Assembly (NCBI GenBank): GCA_963599445.1
Contig: CAVBWZ010000013.1
Span: 1 to 64,000 of the forward strand
Source: UBA9732 sp963599445
GTDB taxonomy: Bacteria > Spirochaetota > Spirochaetia > Sphaerochaetales > Sphaerochaetaceae
Reading direction: 5' to 3'
Length of the DNA stretch: 64,000 nucleotides
Part shown: piece after piece, positions 25,881 through 33,984 of the stretch
How the letters are laid out: every line of letters begins with the position of its first letter
How positions within the stretch are numbered: the first letter of the stretch is position 1
Made by a program: the position numbers and the translations under genes
The notes under the pieces: model-generated
Databases searched by the model: none
What the model saw: the letters and a program-made list of their open reading frames with translations, nothing else
What the model was told of the DNA's origin: nothing

Positions 25881-27275
25881 TTAGCGGATGTCGTTTCCTG
25901 TAAGTTCCTGGCGGAAGGATGTTGCGCTTCCCTGCTTGTCCTCTGGCTTGTAGAGCATTGGGACTGCTGCATAGAGGGCTGCACATACCACAAGGTCATG
26001 CTTCCAGGTAATCTCGTTTGGAGCATGTGCCTGGGATTCTGCGCCAGGTCCAAAGCCTACGCAAGGGATGCCGTAGCGTCCCTGGATGGATACGCCGTTG
26101 GTGGAGAAGGTCCACTTGTCGCAGAGTGGACGGCCTTCCCTCTTCTCCTTTGCAACGTCATCGGCCCAAAGTCTTGTATCGCCCCAAAGTGCGTGGTGTG
26201 CATCCACAAGCGCCTTGACGTGTGGTGCGCTCTCCTTGTTGATCCATGTTGGGAAGAAGCACTCCGTCTCGTAGACGTGGCCTGTCCATGCCGGTCTGTC
26301 GTACATGTACATGGAGACCTTGACGTCCTTTGCGTACTTCTTGCAGGCAGGAAGGTCCTCGATCTCCTTGAGGCAGCTCTTGTATGTCTCGCCGGCCGTC
26401 ATTCTGCGGTCGATGGAGATTGAGCAGCTGTCTGCGACTGCACATCTTGACGGGGATGTATAGAAGATCTGGGATGTGGTGCATGTTCCCCTTCCAAGGA
26501 AGCGTGCGTCTTCGTAGTGCTCTGGGTTGTACTTTGGATCGAGCATCTTGGCAAGGCCGTGGATATGCTCGTCGTCCGCTGCGTTCTCGTTGAGGTCCCT
26601 TACGTTCTCGATGACTTCAGCCATCTTGTGGATTGCGTTGTCGCCTCTCTCTGGAGCGGAGCCGTGGCAGGACACACCGTGCATGTCCACCCTTATCTCC
26701 ATCCTTCCACGGTGGCCGCGGTAGATGCCTCCGTCGGTAGGCTCTGTGGAGATTACGAACTCGATCTGCTTTGCAGCGTCTTCAGGTCCGTTGAAGTACT
26801 CGTTCACGATCGACTGCCAGCACATGCCGTCGCAGTCCTCTTCCTGTACGGAGCCTACGACCATGATCTTGTAGCCCTCTGGTATGAGGCCCATGTCCTT
26901 CATTATCTTTGCACCGTACGTTGCGGATGCCATTCCACCTTCCTGGTCAGATCCGCCGCGTCCGTAGATCTGGGTCTCGTTCTCCCAGCCCTTGTATGGG
27001 TCTGCGGTCCAGTTGTTGATGTTTCCAATGCCAACGGTGTCTATGTGGGAGTCTATAGCGATGATCTTGTCGCCTGTTCCCATCCAACCTATGATGTTGC
27101 CAAGCTTGTCGATCTCTACCTTGTCGTATCCAAGCTTCTCCATCTCTTCCTTGATTCTATAGACAACACCTTTCTCTTCGCAGCTCTCAGATGGAATTGC
27201 AATCATGTCCCTGAGAAACTTTGTCATTGAAGGTCCGTATGCCTCGGCGGCCTTCTTGATGGCAGCAAAATCCAT
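25881..27275 (-). CDS. ygeY: YgeY, M20-family metallohydrolase of the purine cluster
   Basis: A 464-residue M20/ArgE/DapE-type hydrolase. Di-metal ligands are visible: SHIDTV (His, Asp), the bridging Asp in RGGSDQEGG, the catalytic/bridging Glu pair in SVQEEDCDG, and the late His in SQAHAPNE. The dimerisation lid runs roughly from residue 190 to 330. YgeY proteins occur with ygeW, ygfK and xdh and probably hydrolyse an amide in a purine ring fragment. GGAGG precedes the ATG at good spacing. It is the first gene of a two-gene unit with ygeW, and its upstream gap carries two GCAACA repeats in 10-bp phase. Confidence 0.93.
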   Translation of the reverse strand: MDFAAIKKAAEAYGPSMTKFLRDMIAIPSESCEEKGVVYRIKEEMEKLGYDKVEIDKLGNIIGWMGTGDKIIAIDSHIDTVGIGNINNWTADPYKGWENETQIYGRGGSDQEGGMASATYGAKIMKDMGLIPEGYKIMVVGSVQEEDCDGMCWQSIVNEYFNGPEDAAKQIEFVISTEPTDGGIYRGHRGRMEIRVDMHGVSCHGSAPERGDNAIHKMAEVIENVRDLNENAADDEHIHGLAKMLDPKYNPEHYEDARFLGRGTCTTSQIFYTSPSRCAVADSCSISIDRRMTAGETYKSCLKEIEDLPACKKYAKDVKVSMYMYDRPAWTGHVYETECFFPTWINKESAPHVKALVDAHHALWGDTRLWADDVAKEKREGRPLCDKWTFSTNGVSIQGRYGIPCVGFGPGAESQAHAPNEITWKHDLVVCAALYAAVPMLYKPEDKQGSATSFRQELTGNDIR

Positions 27276-27345
27276 AAATATCCTCCATTCCTATATTTGA
27301 CTGAACATTTCAAATATCGTCGAAACTTTCGTTTGCCTAAAGTCT

Positions 27346-27371
27346 ACACCACTATGCAACAAAACGCAACA
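27346..27371 (-). promoter_or_regulatory. GCAACA direct repeats upstream of ygeY
   Basis: GCAACA occurs at 27356-27361 and 27366-27371, exactly 10 bp apart (TGTTGC on the transcribed-sense strand). TTGCGT inside this block and a TAGACT about 17 bp downstream could form a promoter, so the repeats would overlap the -35 region. The same repeats precede ygfK. Confidence 0.5.
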
Positions 27372-27393
27372 AAATTAAACATGAATTAAATAC

Positions 27394-27425
27394 AAAAAAG
27401 GAGAGCCCCGCAAAGGGAACTCTCC
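27394..27425 (-). terminator. Terminator after xdhD
   Basis: GGAGAG / CTCTCC outer stem with an inner CCC/GGG pair, followed on the minus strand by TTTTTTG. Confidence 0.82.
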
Positions 27426-27435
27426 CATTCTGGAA

Positions 27436-30315
27436 TCATATCTTTCCAAGGGCTTTGAGAAGCTTCTCAGGGGTCATCGGCCAGCTTGTGAGCCACACGC
27501 CGCAGGCATCGTGGATTGCAATGCCAATTGCGGGAGCGGCTCCGTTGCACGCTATCTCCGATATGGACTTTGCACCAAACGGGCCGTACGCATCGTTCAC
27601 ATCTATGAGCACGGACTTGAAGTCCTCAGGGGCCTCCCATATCATTGGCACCCCGTAGTCCGTCATGTTGGCGTTGATGCACACACCGTTCTCGTCAAGC
27701 TTCATGTCCTCGTACAAGGAATGGCCTATGGACTTCATGACGGCGCCGTACATCTGGCACAGGGCTACCTCCGGGTTGATAGGCGTGCCGGCATCCTGAA
27801 GGGCGTAGAACTTCTGCACCTTTATCTCGCCTGTACGCACGTTGACTGCAACCTGTGCAAAATGCGCACCATACGGCACGGACGAAGCGGTCGTGATGTA
27901 CGTCCCGTGGGCTATCATCTGGCCATGGCCGCCGCCGCTGCACGCAGTATGGGACAGCTCGTAGTAGGAAAGCACCTTGCCCGTCTTCTTGGAGTAGGTC
28001 TCACCCGGGAAGCGGAGCTCTAGGTCGCCCTCATCCTCACCCATCTGATAGGCCGATTCCTTTATGATCATCTCCTTGAGCTTCTTGCATGCTTCAAGGG
28101 ACGCATTTCCACTGAAGAAGGTTCCTGACGAAGCGTATGCACCTGTGTCGAACGCACAGGAATCGGTATCGCCTGAGACGACCGTTATCCTATCCATTGG
28201 AACCTTGAGGACCTCAGCCACTATCTTGGCCGATATCGTGTCAAGGCCCGTTCCAAGGTCAGCTCCACCGCTGTTGAGGATGATGGTGCCATCCGTCTCA
28301 AGCTTTGCTATGGCCTCCGAGTGGTCAAGACCTGGAAGCCCCGAGCCCTGCATTATCATTGCAAAGCCCTTGCCAATCTTCCAGTCAGGGTCGCTTGAGA
28401 CCTCCTTTTTGCCCCACTCTATCATGTCGCAGCCCTTCCTTATGGCTTCGTCAAGACCGCAGGAGCCAACTGGAACGACTGCACCTTCCCTTCCTTCTCC
28501 AAGACCCTTGAGGATTTCAAGCATATAGCCTTCCTCTACATGGTTCTTGAGCACCATATCCTTGTAGTCTATGCCAAGCTTCTCTGCAAGAAGGGCCATT
28601 GCCATCATGAGGCCGTATGTGCCCTTTGGAGTGCCATAGCCTTGGTACGCACCGGCAGGTGGAGTGTTGGTATAGAAGACCTTGAGGTCGTATGCCATGT
28701 TGTCCACCTTGAAAAGAGGTAGGGTCTTTGAGCAGCTGTTCATTGGAACCGTAAGGCAGTGGTTGCCGTAAGGGCCTGTGTTGGCGCACACCTCCATGAA
28801 GATTCCCGTGATCTGACCATCCTTGTTTCCGGACATCTTCACGCGGACCCTCATTGGGTGGCGTGTGGAGTTGGCAATGAACTCCTCCTCCCTTGTATTG
28901 TGGCAAAGCACAGGCTTTCCGGTCACGAATGCGGCATATCCTGTAAGGTCCTCTATGAGGATGTCCTGCTTTGAGCCATAGCCGCCGCCAACGCGCGTCT
29001 TTATGACGTGGATTCTGTTTTCAGGAAGCCCTGTGACCCAACCAACGATTCTCCTAACATGGTATGGAACCTGAGTCGAGGCATAGACCACAAGCCTTTG
29101 GCCCTCCATCTTTGCAAAGCAGATATGCGTCTCAAGAGGCGTATGCTGAATCTGGCTTGTCTGATATGTGCATTCCACAACGGCATCGGACTCCTTGAAT
29201 GCCTTCTCCACGTCACCTATGTGTCCCTTGTTGGATGCGGCCACGTTGTGCCTTATGTCGCCGCCAAGGGGGAACTGATAGATGACCTTGCCTTCGCGCG
29301 GGTCCTTTGCGGCCTTGTTGTATTCATCGAGGTCCGCAGGTGCGCCGGCTCTGTATTCGACTATGCCGTCGTGCACAGCAGGAGCTCCTGGTGCCATGGC
29401 CTCCTCCACAGTGAAGACGGCGGGGAGAACCTCGTACTCGACCTTTATGAGCTTGCATGCAGCCTTGGCTTCCTCCAAGGTCTCCGCTATGACGGCGGCC
29501 ACTCTGTCGCCCACATGCCTTACCTTGAGGTTGAAGAGCCTTCTGTCATGAGGGGACGGCTCAGGATTGCCCTGACCTGCCTGCATGTAATGCGTTTCAG
29601 GCGTATTGTATGCTGTAAGTATGGAGATGACACCCTCCACCTTCTCTGCCTCGCTTGTATCTATGGACTTGATGTATGCACTTGCATGAGGGCTTCTGAG
29701 GACGACCATGTGGCAGGCATCTGATGGAACGTAGTCCTCGACGAACGCCTTGTCGCCTGTGACGAGCTGGGCCCCGTCTATCTTGGACATTGGCTTTCCA
29801 ATGTACTCGAACTCAGGCCTGAACGAAGGTGCTATGGTCGTCGAGTACTTGCCGTCCTTCATCTTCTCCTGTGCAAGCTTGACTGCAAGATAGTAGTGCT
29901 CGTAGCCTGCATCCCTTATGAAAATGCCTGAAAGGGCGTCCTTTATGTCCTCTTTGCTTGGATTTGGGTTGTTCTCCAAAAGCCATGTAAGAAGAAGGGC
30001 CGCAGCCGGTGCGTTGTATGCGCTTTGGACTATGCCTGCATCTATCATGGCCTGCTGAACCGCCGTAAGGTGCCTTGGATCTCCAAGACCATCCGGGGTC
30101 CTTATCTCACAGCCCTGGACCTCTCCGGCAAGGACGAGGTTGGAGAAGACCGGGGTTCCATCCACGAGGACGGTATCGCTTCCGCAGAAGCCCTCTGCAT
30201 CGTCGCTGTCGCGAACGGCGAGGTTTCCATTGAGAAGAAGCATCTCCCTGAGCTTCATGGAAGGCTCTACGTCAAAGCTCCTTCCCCTTCCGTTGATTAC
30301 ACAATCGACTCTCAT
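27436..30315 (-). CDS. xdhD: XdhD-type molybdenum hydroxylase with degenerate ferredoxin domain
   Basis: A 959-residue protein matching E. coli XdhD along its length, including the ending (TPEKLLKALGKI). The N-terminal 150 residues keep the shape of a [2Fe-2S]x2 domain but have lost the Cys ligands: the second-cluster positions read QSAYN and IRDAGYE where functional domains have QCGFC and CRCTGY. The large domain keeps molybdopterin motifs (VGGGYGSKQD, GAYQGYGTPKG, GTGLDTISAK) and the catalytic-Glu region FGAKSISEIACNG. Proposed role: hydroxylation of a purine, with electrons leaving by another partner. It overlaps ygfM by 4 bp. Confidence 0.93.
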   Translation of the reverse strand: MRVDCVINGRGRSFDVEPSMKLREMLLLNGNLAVRDSDDAEGFCGSDTVLVDGTPVFSNLVLAGEVQGCEIRTPDGLGDPRHLTAVQQAMIDAGIVQSAYNAPAAALLLTWLLENNPNPSKEDIKDALSGIFIRDAGYEHYYLAVKLAQEKMKDGKYSTTIAPSFRPEFEYIGKPMSKIDGAQLVTGDKAFVEDYVPSDACHMVVLRSPHASAYIKSIDTSEAEKVEGVISILTAYNTPETHYMQAGQGNPEPSPHDRRLFNLKVRHVGDRVAAVIAETLEEAKAACKLIKVEYEVLPAVFTVEEAMAPGAPAVHDGIVEYRAGAPADLDEYNKAAKDPREGKVIYQFPLGGDIRHNVAASNKGHIGDVEKAFKESDAVVECTYQTSQIQHTPLETHICFAKMEGQRLVVYASTQVPYHVRRIVGWVTGLPENRIHVIKTRVGGGYGSKQDILIEDLTGYAAFVTGKPVLCHNTREEEFIANSTRHPMRVRVKMSGNKDGQITGIFMEVCANTGPYGNHCLTVPMNSCSKTLPLFKVDNMAYDLKVFYTNTPPAGAYQGYGTPKGTYGLMMAMALLAEKLGIDYKDMVLKNHVEEGYMLEILKGLGEGREGAVVPVGSCGLDEAIRKGCDMIEWGKKEVSSDPDWKIGKGFAMIMQGSGLPGLDHSEAIAKLETDGTIILNSGGADLGTGLDTISAKIVAEVLKVPMDRITVVSGDTDSCAFDTGAYASSGTFFSGNASLEACKKLKEMIIKESAYQMGEDEGDLELRFPGETYSKKTGKVLSYYELSHTACSGGGHGQMIAHGTYITTASSVPYGAHFAQVAVNVRTGEIKVQKFYALQDAGTPINPEVALCQMYGAVMKSIGHSLYEDMKLDENGVCINANMTDYGVPMIWEAPEDFKSVLIDVNDAYGPFGAKSISEIACNGAAPAIGIAIHDACGVWLTSWPMTPEKLLKALGKI

Positions 30316-31154
30316 CTGCTCCCTCCCTGTGAAAGGACCTTCCTTGCAAGGTCGTATGCGGTGATTCCAAGAAGATACCTCTTGTATGCCTCGCCGCCGT
30401 ACATGTCGGACTTGACCTCTATTCCACTGTGGTTCTTGGCCGCATCAAGGACTTCGTCCTCAGTCGAACCCTTTGAAATTAGTTCTGAAAGATGCGGCAT
30501 GAGGAACACACCGGTACCCTTGAGGGCCGCTGCGAGCCTGAGCTCTCCGTTCACAAGCCCTGCGCCCATGGTAAGGACGGAATGGCTTTCAGCGGTGTTC
30601 GCATAGCGCTTCGATGCCACTACCGCGTCCTCTGGAACAAGGACGGCGGCTATGAGGCAGTCCTTGAACGACTCATGCTCGTTCATGTACTTCTTTGTAC
30701 ACCTGAACATGGTGTTGCCCTCGATGTCGACAAGTTCAAGAAGTGAGCCTGCGGCAAGAAGGGTTGCATAGAGGTATGAATCGTCCCTCATGAGGGCTAC
30801 GTTTCCACCAATGGTGGCCATGTTGCGCTTGGTGCGCGATGCCATGAAACGGCAGGCGTCCTTGAGCCACTGTGGAGTCTCATTGGATTCGACCATCTCC
30901 TGGAAGGTACACATGGAACCGATTCTCAGGAACTTTGAGGAAGAGGCGCACGAACCTTTTCGAGGGTCGTCAGCCACAGACATTCCGTCAAGCTCAGCTA
31001 TCCTTCCAATGGAAACCAAAACGGATGCATCCACCGTGCCGTTGAGCCTGTTTATCTCCGTCCCACCTGCAAGGTATGCGGAGTTCTCCTTGCTGGAAGC
31101 CCTGCATGAAACGGCTTCCGCTATGCTTTTGGCTATTATAAGGTTCTCAACCAT
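30312..31154 (-). CDS. ygfM: FAD-binding subunit of the second molybdenum hydroxylase (YgfM-like)
   Basis: A 280-residue protein of the CO-dehydrogenase-M/xanthine-dehydrogenase flavin family. The flavin pyrophosphate motif is AYLAGGTEINR near residue 30 and a second contact is MATIGGNVALM near residue 115. It probably passes electrons from XdhD, whose stop-start ATGA overlap with this gene makes translation coupled, but since XdhD lacks FeS ligands the electron path is unclear. The ATG four bases after GAGGAGG is chosen; the reported longer frame adds six residues. It overlaps the upstream deaminase gene by 8 bp. Confidence 0.88.
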   Translation of the reverse strand: MVENLIIAKSIAEAVSCRASSKENSAYLAGGTEINRLNGTVDASVLVSIGRIAELDGMSVADDPRKGSCASSSKFLRIGSMCTFQEMVESNETPQWLKDACRFMASRTKRNMATIGGNVALMRDDSYLYATLLAAGSLLELVDIEGNTMFRCTKKYMNEHESFKDCLIAAVLVPEDAVVASKRYANTAESHSVLTMGAGLVNGELRLAAALKGTGVFLMPHLSELISKGSTEDEVLDAAKNHSGIEVKSDMYGGEAYKRYLLGITAYDLARKVLSQGGSR

Positions 31155-32529
31155 AGATCCTCCTCTTCTCAAGAAGCCCTGCGCTTATCCTGTTGGCCTT
31201 GTCTGCAAGCTCCTGCTCGTCCACACCAACGACTTTCCTGTTATCCACCACGACCTGTCCGTTTACGATCGTATACTGAGCCGTATGGTCGCAGCCACAG
31301 AAAAGAAGGGCCGCTATTGGGTCGCTGTGGCTTCCTGCGTATGCGATGCCGGACACATCGAAGCATGCAAGGTCTGCAGCCCAGCCTTCCTCAAGCCTTC
31401 CAACGTTGCCAAAGTTGAGCATCCTGGCACCGTTCTCGCTTCCCATCTTGAATACATCGCGGGCCGTGAGGGCGGTGCTGCCGTATTTGACCCTTCCAAG
31501 CAGAAGCGCATTGCGCATCTCCGCAAGCATGTCGGAGCTGTCGTTGGAGGCGCTGCCGTCGACACCTATTCCAATATTCACTCCAAGGTCCAAAAGCTCC
31601 CTTGTGCGGCATATTCCGGAACCTAGCCTCATGTTGGACGACGGACAGTGGGCTATGTGGCTTCCTGTCTTTGCAAGGAGCTTGAGCTCGTCGTCGTTGA
31701 ACCATATTCCATGTGCATAGAACACATCGTTTCCAATGAGCTCGCATTCCTGCATGAGTTCGACCGGCCTTATGCCGTACATTGCCTTGCACTGGTCCTC
31801 TTCGTCCATGGTCTCGCAAAGGTGGGTGTGAAGACGCACTCCGTACTTTCTTGCAAGCCTTGCGCTTTCAAGCATGCAGCGCTTGGTCACAGAGAACGGA
31901 GAGCATGGAGCAAGCACTATCTTGTGCATGGCCATTGGGGATGGGTCGTGGTAGAGCTTTATGACACGCTCGGAATCCTCAAGGATCTCGTCCTCAGTCT
32001 GCACGACTGTATCCGGCGGAAGCCCTCCGTCCTTCTTGGAAAGGCTCATGCTTCCACGAGTTGGGGAGAACCTCATTCCAAGCTGGTCGGCGGCCTTGAA
32101 CTGGGCGCCTGTAAGGTCCTGGCCTTTGCACTGCTTTGGGAACACGTAGTGGTGGTCCGTGGAGCAGGTGCACCCCGTCTTAAGAAGCTCCGTCATTGCA
32201 AGCAAAGAGGAGTAGTATATAGCCTCTTCATCTATATATTTCCATACTTCATAGAGATATACAAGCCAATCGAAGAGCTTTGCATCCTGCACTGCAGGAA
32301 GGTTCCTCGTAAGTGTCTGATAGAAATGATGGTGGGTGTTGACGAAACCCGGAACCACAGCCAGCTTGGAGCCGTCTATGACCCTGCAGTCCTGTGGTGC
32401 GACAAGGCCCTTTCCTATTGATTTGACCTTGCCGTCCTCAATGAGCATGTCCACACCGTACAGCGTATCCTTTTCAGGATTCGTCATAAGTGCGTATATG
32501 TCTTTAAGCAGTATTCCTTTTTCGTTCAT
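31147..32529 (-). CDS. 8-oxoguanine deaminase-like amidohydrolase
   Basis: A 460-residue TIM-barrel amidohydrolase. Metal and catalytic residues are in order: NTHHHFYQTLTR (metal His pair), RLHTHLCETMDE (metal His and catalytic Glu), FYAHGIWF (catalytic His) and GVDGSASNDSSD (catalytic Asp). This set, together with the TDHHYVFP segment, is that of the 8-oxoguanine/hydroxyatrazine-type deaminases rather than guanine deaminase GuaD. It would convert 8-oxoguanine to urate, or deaminate a related purine, feeding the hydroxylases around it. It is first of a three-gene overlapping unit with ygfM and xdhD. The start follows AAGGAGACATC. Confidence 0.85.
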   Translation of the reverse strand: MNEKGILLKDIYALMTNPEKDTLYGVDMLIEDGKVKSIGKGLVAPQDCRVIDGSKLAVVPGFVNTHHHFYQTLTRNLPAVQDAKLFDWLVYLYEVWKYIDEEAIYYSSLLAMTELLKTGCTCSTDHHYVFPKQCKGQDLTGAQFKAADQLGMRFSPTRGSMSLSKKDGGLPPDTVVQTEDEILEDSERVIKLYHDPSPMAMHKIVLAPCSPFSVTKRCMLESARLARKYGVRLHTHLCETMDEEDQCKAMYGIRPVELMQECELIGNDVFYAHGIWFNDDELKLLAKTGSHIAHCPSSNMRLGSGICRTRELLDLGVNIGIGVDGSASNDSSDMLAEMRNALLLGRVKYGSTALTARDVFKMGSENGARMLNFGNVGRLEEGWAADLACFDVSGIAYAGSHSDPIAALLFCGCDHTAQYTIVNGQVVVDNRKVVGVDEQELADKANRISAGLLEKRRIYG

Positions 32530-32543
32530 GATGTCTCCTTTTC

Positions 32544-32588
32544 AAAAAAACGGCTTGGGCCGTCCAACCCGTTTGGACCGCCAAACGG
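32544..32588 (-). terminator. GC-rich hairpins with T-run between xdhB and the deaminase gene
   Basis: Overlapping stems (CCGTTTGG/CCAAACGG, GTCCAA/TTGGAC, CGGCCCAAGCCG) are followed by seven T residues, 15 bp before the deaminase start codon. It may attenuate rather than fully separate the two gene sets. Confidence 0.65.
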
Positions 32589-32590
32589 AG

Positions 32591-33505
32591 CTACGCCCTT
32601 GGCTCAGGCTGGCCCGTTACGTAATAGCCGTCGTATGTGTCTATGACCTTTCCCTTTGGATGTGTGTCCGCAACGGTGAGGAAGCGTCTTATCATCCTGC
32701 GTGTAGCCTCTCGTCTGAACTCAGGCATTGCACGCGGAGAGATCACGTTGTCAAATCCATTGACCACGTCCTCTATGAGCTCCGGTGTAAGGCGCTTTCC
32801 AATGATGATGGACTCGACCTCTCTGCTGCGGTTGGTCTTTGCACCGGTTGCGGTTGCGGCCACTCGGTAGTCCTTCACAGAGCCATCGGCATTGAACTTG
32901 ATGGCTTGGCTCAGGGTTATCTTGCTTATTGCGTTGGCCTTGCGCGTGCCCACCTTGTGCCAGAACACGTAGTCGAAGTCGTCCTCCGAAAGCGGCACGA
33001 TGACCTCCGTTATCATCTCGTCAGGCTTTAGGTCGATGGTCCTGAACTTGACTATGAAATCGCTGACAAGTACCTCTCTGCTGCCTGAAGCGGAGCTGAG
33101 CTTGACCCTTGCATCCAGCATGTACAACGGACCTGGTGTATCGCCCTTTGGAGAGGCGTTTGCAATGTTTCCTGCAATGGTGGCGCTGTTTCTGAGGGCT
33201 ACGGCGCCCATTCTGGATGCAGCCTGTCTAAGATGCCATGGACATAGGGTGTTTTCTGCAATCTGTGCGCTGGTGCAGCCAGATCCTATGCAGCACTCGC
33301 CCTTTTCGTTGATGTATATCCTCTTCAGTTCAGGGAGGTTCCTCACTATCATCACAGGCTTGTCGAACTTTGGGGTGAGTCCCAAGGTCCTCTTGTTCGA
33401 GACCATGAGGTCGCTTCCACCTGCAAGGACAATGACATCGTGTTTGGACTTTATGTCAAGGGCCTCTTCAAGCGTCTTTGGAATGTAGCACATCATCTCT
33501 TCCAT
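32591..33505 (-). CDS. xdhB: Xanthine dehydrogenase FAD-binding subunit
   Basis: A 304-residue flavin subunit of a three-subunit molybdenum hydroxylase. The FAD motifs are VLAGGSDLMVSNK near residue 28 and ATIAGNIANASPKGD near residue 107; the C-terminal CO_deh_flav_C domain starts about residue 190. It hands electrons from the FeS subunit to NAD+ or another acceptor. The ATG follows GGGAGGTGAGAT. It overlaps xdhC by 13 bp, so order on the transcript is xdhA-xdhC-xdhB, a permutation of the E. coli xdhABC order. Confidence 0.92.
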   Translation of the reverse strand: MEEMMCYIPKTLEEALDIKSKHDVIVLAGGSDLMVSNKRTLGLTPKFDKPVMIVRNLPELKRIYINEKGECCIGSGCTSAQIAENTLCPWHLRQAASRMGAVALRNSATIAGNIANASPKGDTPGPLYMLDARVKLSSASGSREVLVSDFIVKFRTIDLKPDEMITEVIVPLSEDDFDYVFWHKVGTRKANAISKITLSQAIKFNADGSVKDYRVAATATGAKTNRSREVESIIIGKRLTPELIEDVVNGFDNVISPRAMPEFRREATRRMIRRFLTVADTHPKGKVIDTYDGYYVTGQPEPRA

Positions 33506-33984
33506 ATCTCACCTCCCCTTTTGGCGGCAAGCTTTATGCTCTCCACTATGAGGTCATAGCCTGTACAGCGGCAGATGTTTCCACTGATTCCAAGCCTTAT
33601 CTCGTCCTCTGTTGGATTTGGATTGCGGGAAAGGAGATAGTATGCGGCAATGACCATGCCTGGAATGCAGAACCCGCACTGCACGGCTCCACCGTCGGCG
33701 AACGCCTGAACAATGATTGCGCCTTTCTCCGTCTCCTTTATGCCTTCTATGGTCATTATGTCCTGACCGTTCGCAGCACCCACAGGGATGAGACAAGGGG
33801 TGACTATCCTATCGTTCATGAGAATGGAGCATGCACCGCACTCGCCTTCGCTACAGCCTTCCTTGACCCCAACGCAGCCAAAGTCCTCCCTCAGGACATC
33901 TATGAGACGCCTTAGAGGGTCTGTGGTTATGCTCACGGGCTTTCCGTTCAATGTGAACTCCATCTTGTAATCCTTACATTCCAT
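33493..33984 (-). CDS. xdhC: Xanthine dehydrogenase [2Fe-2S] subunit
   Basis: A 163-residue ferredoxin-type subunit with both clusters intact: plant-type ligands in GCSEGECGACSI plus the Cys in VTPCLIPV, and the helical-domain cluster in QCGFCIPGM and ICRCTGYD. This contrasts with the ligand-less domain of XdhD in the same cluster. It relays electrons between the molybdenum and FAD subunits. The start ATG shares its A with the xdhA stop (TGATG); a TTG one codon earlier is the less likely start. GGAGG lies seven bases upstream. Confidence 0.94.
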   Translation of the reverse strand: MECKDYKMEFTLNGKPVSITTDPLRRLIDVLREDFGCVGVKEGCSEGECGACSILMNDRIVTPCLIPVGAANGQDIMTIEGIKETEKGAIIVQAFADGGAVQCGFCIPGMVIAAYYLLSRNPNPTEDEIRLGISGNICRCTGYDLIVESIKLAAKRGGEIWKR

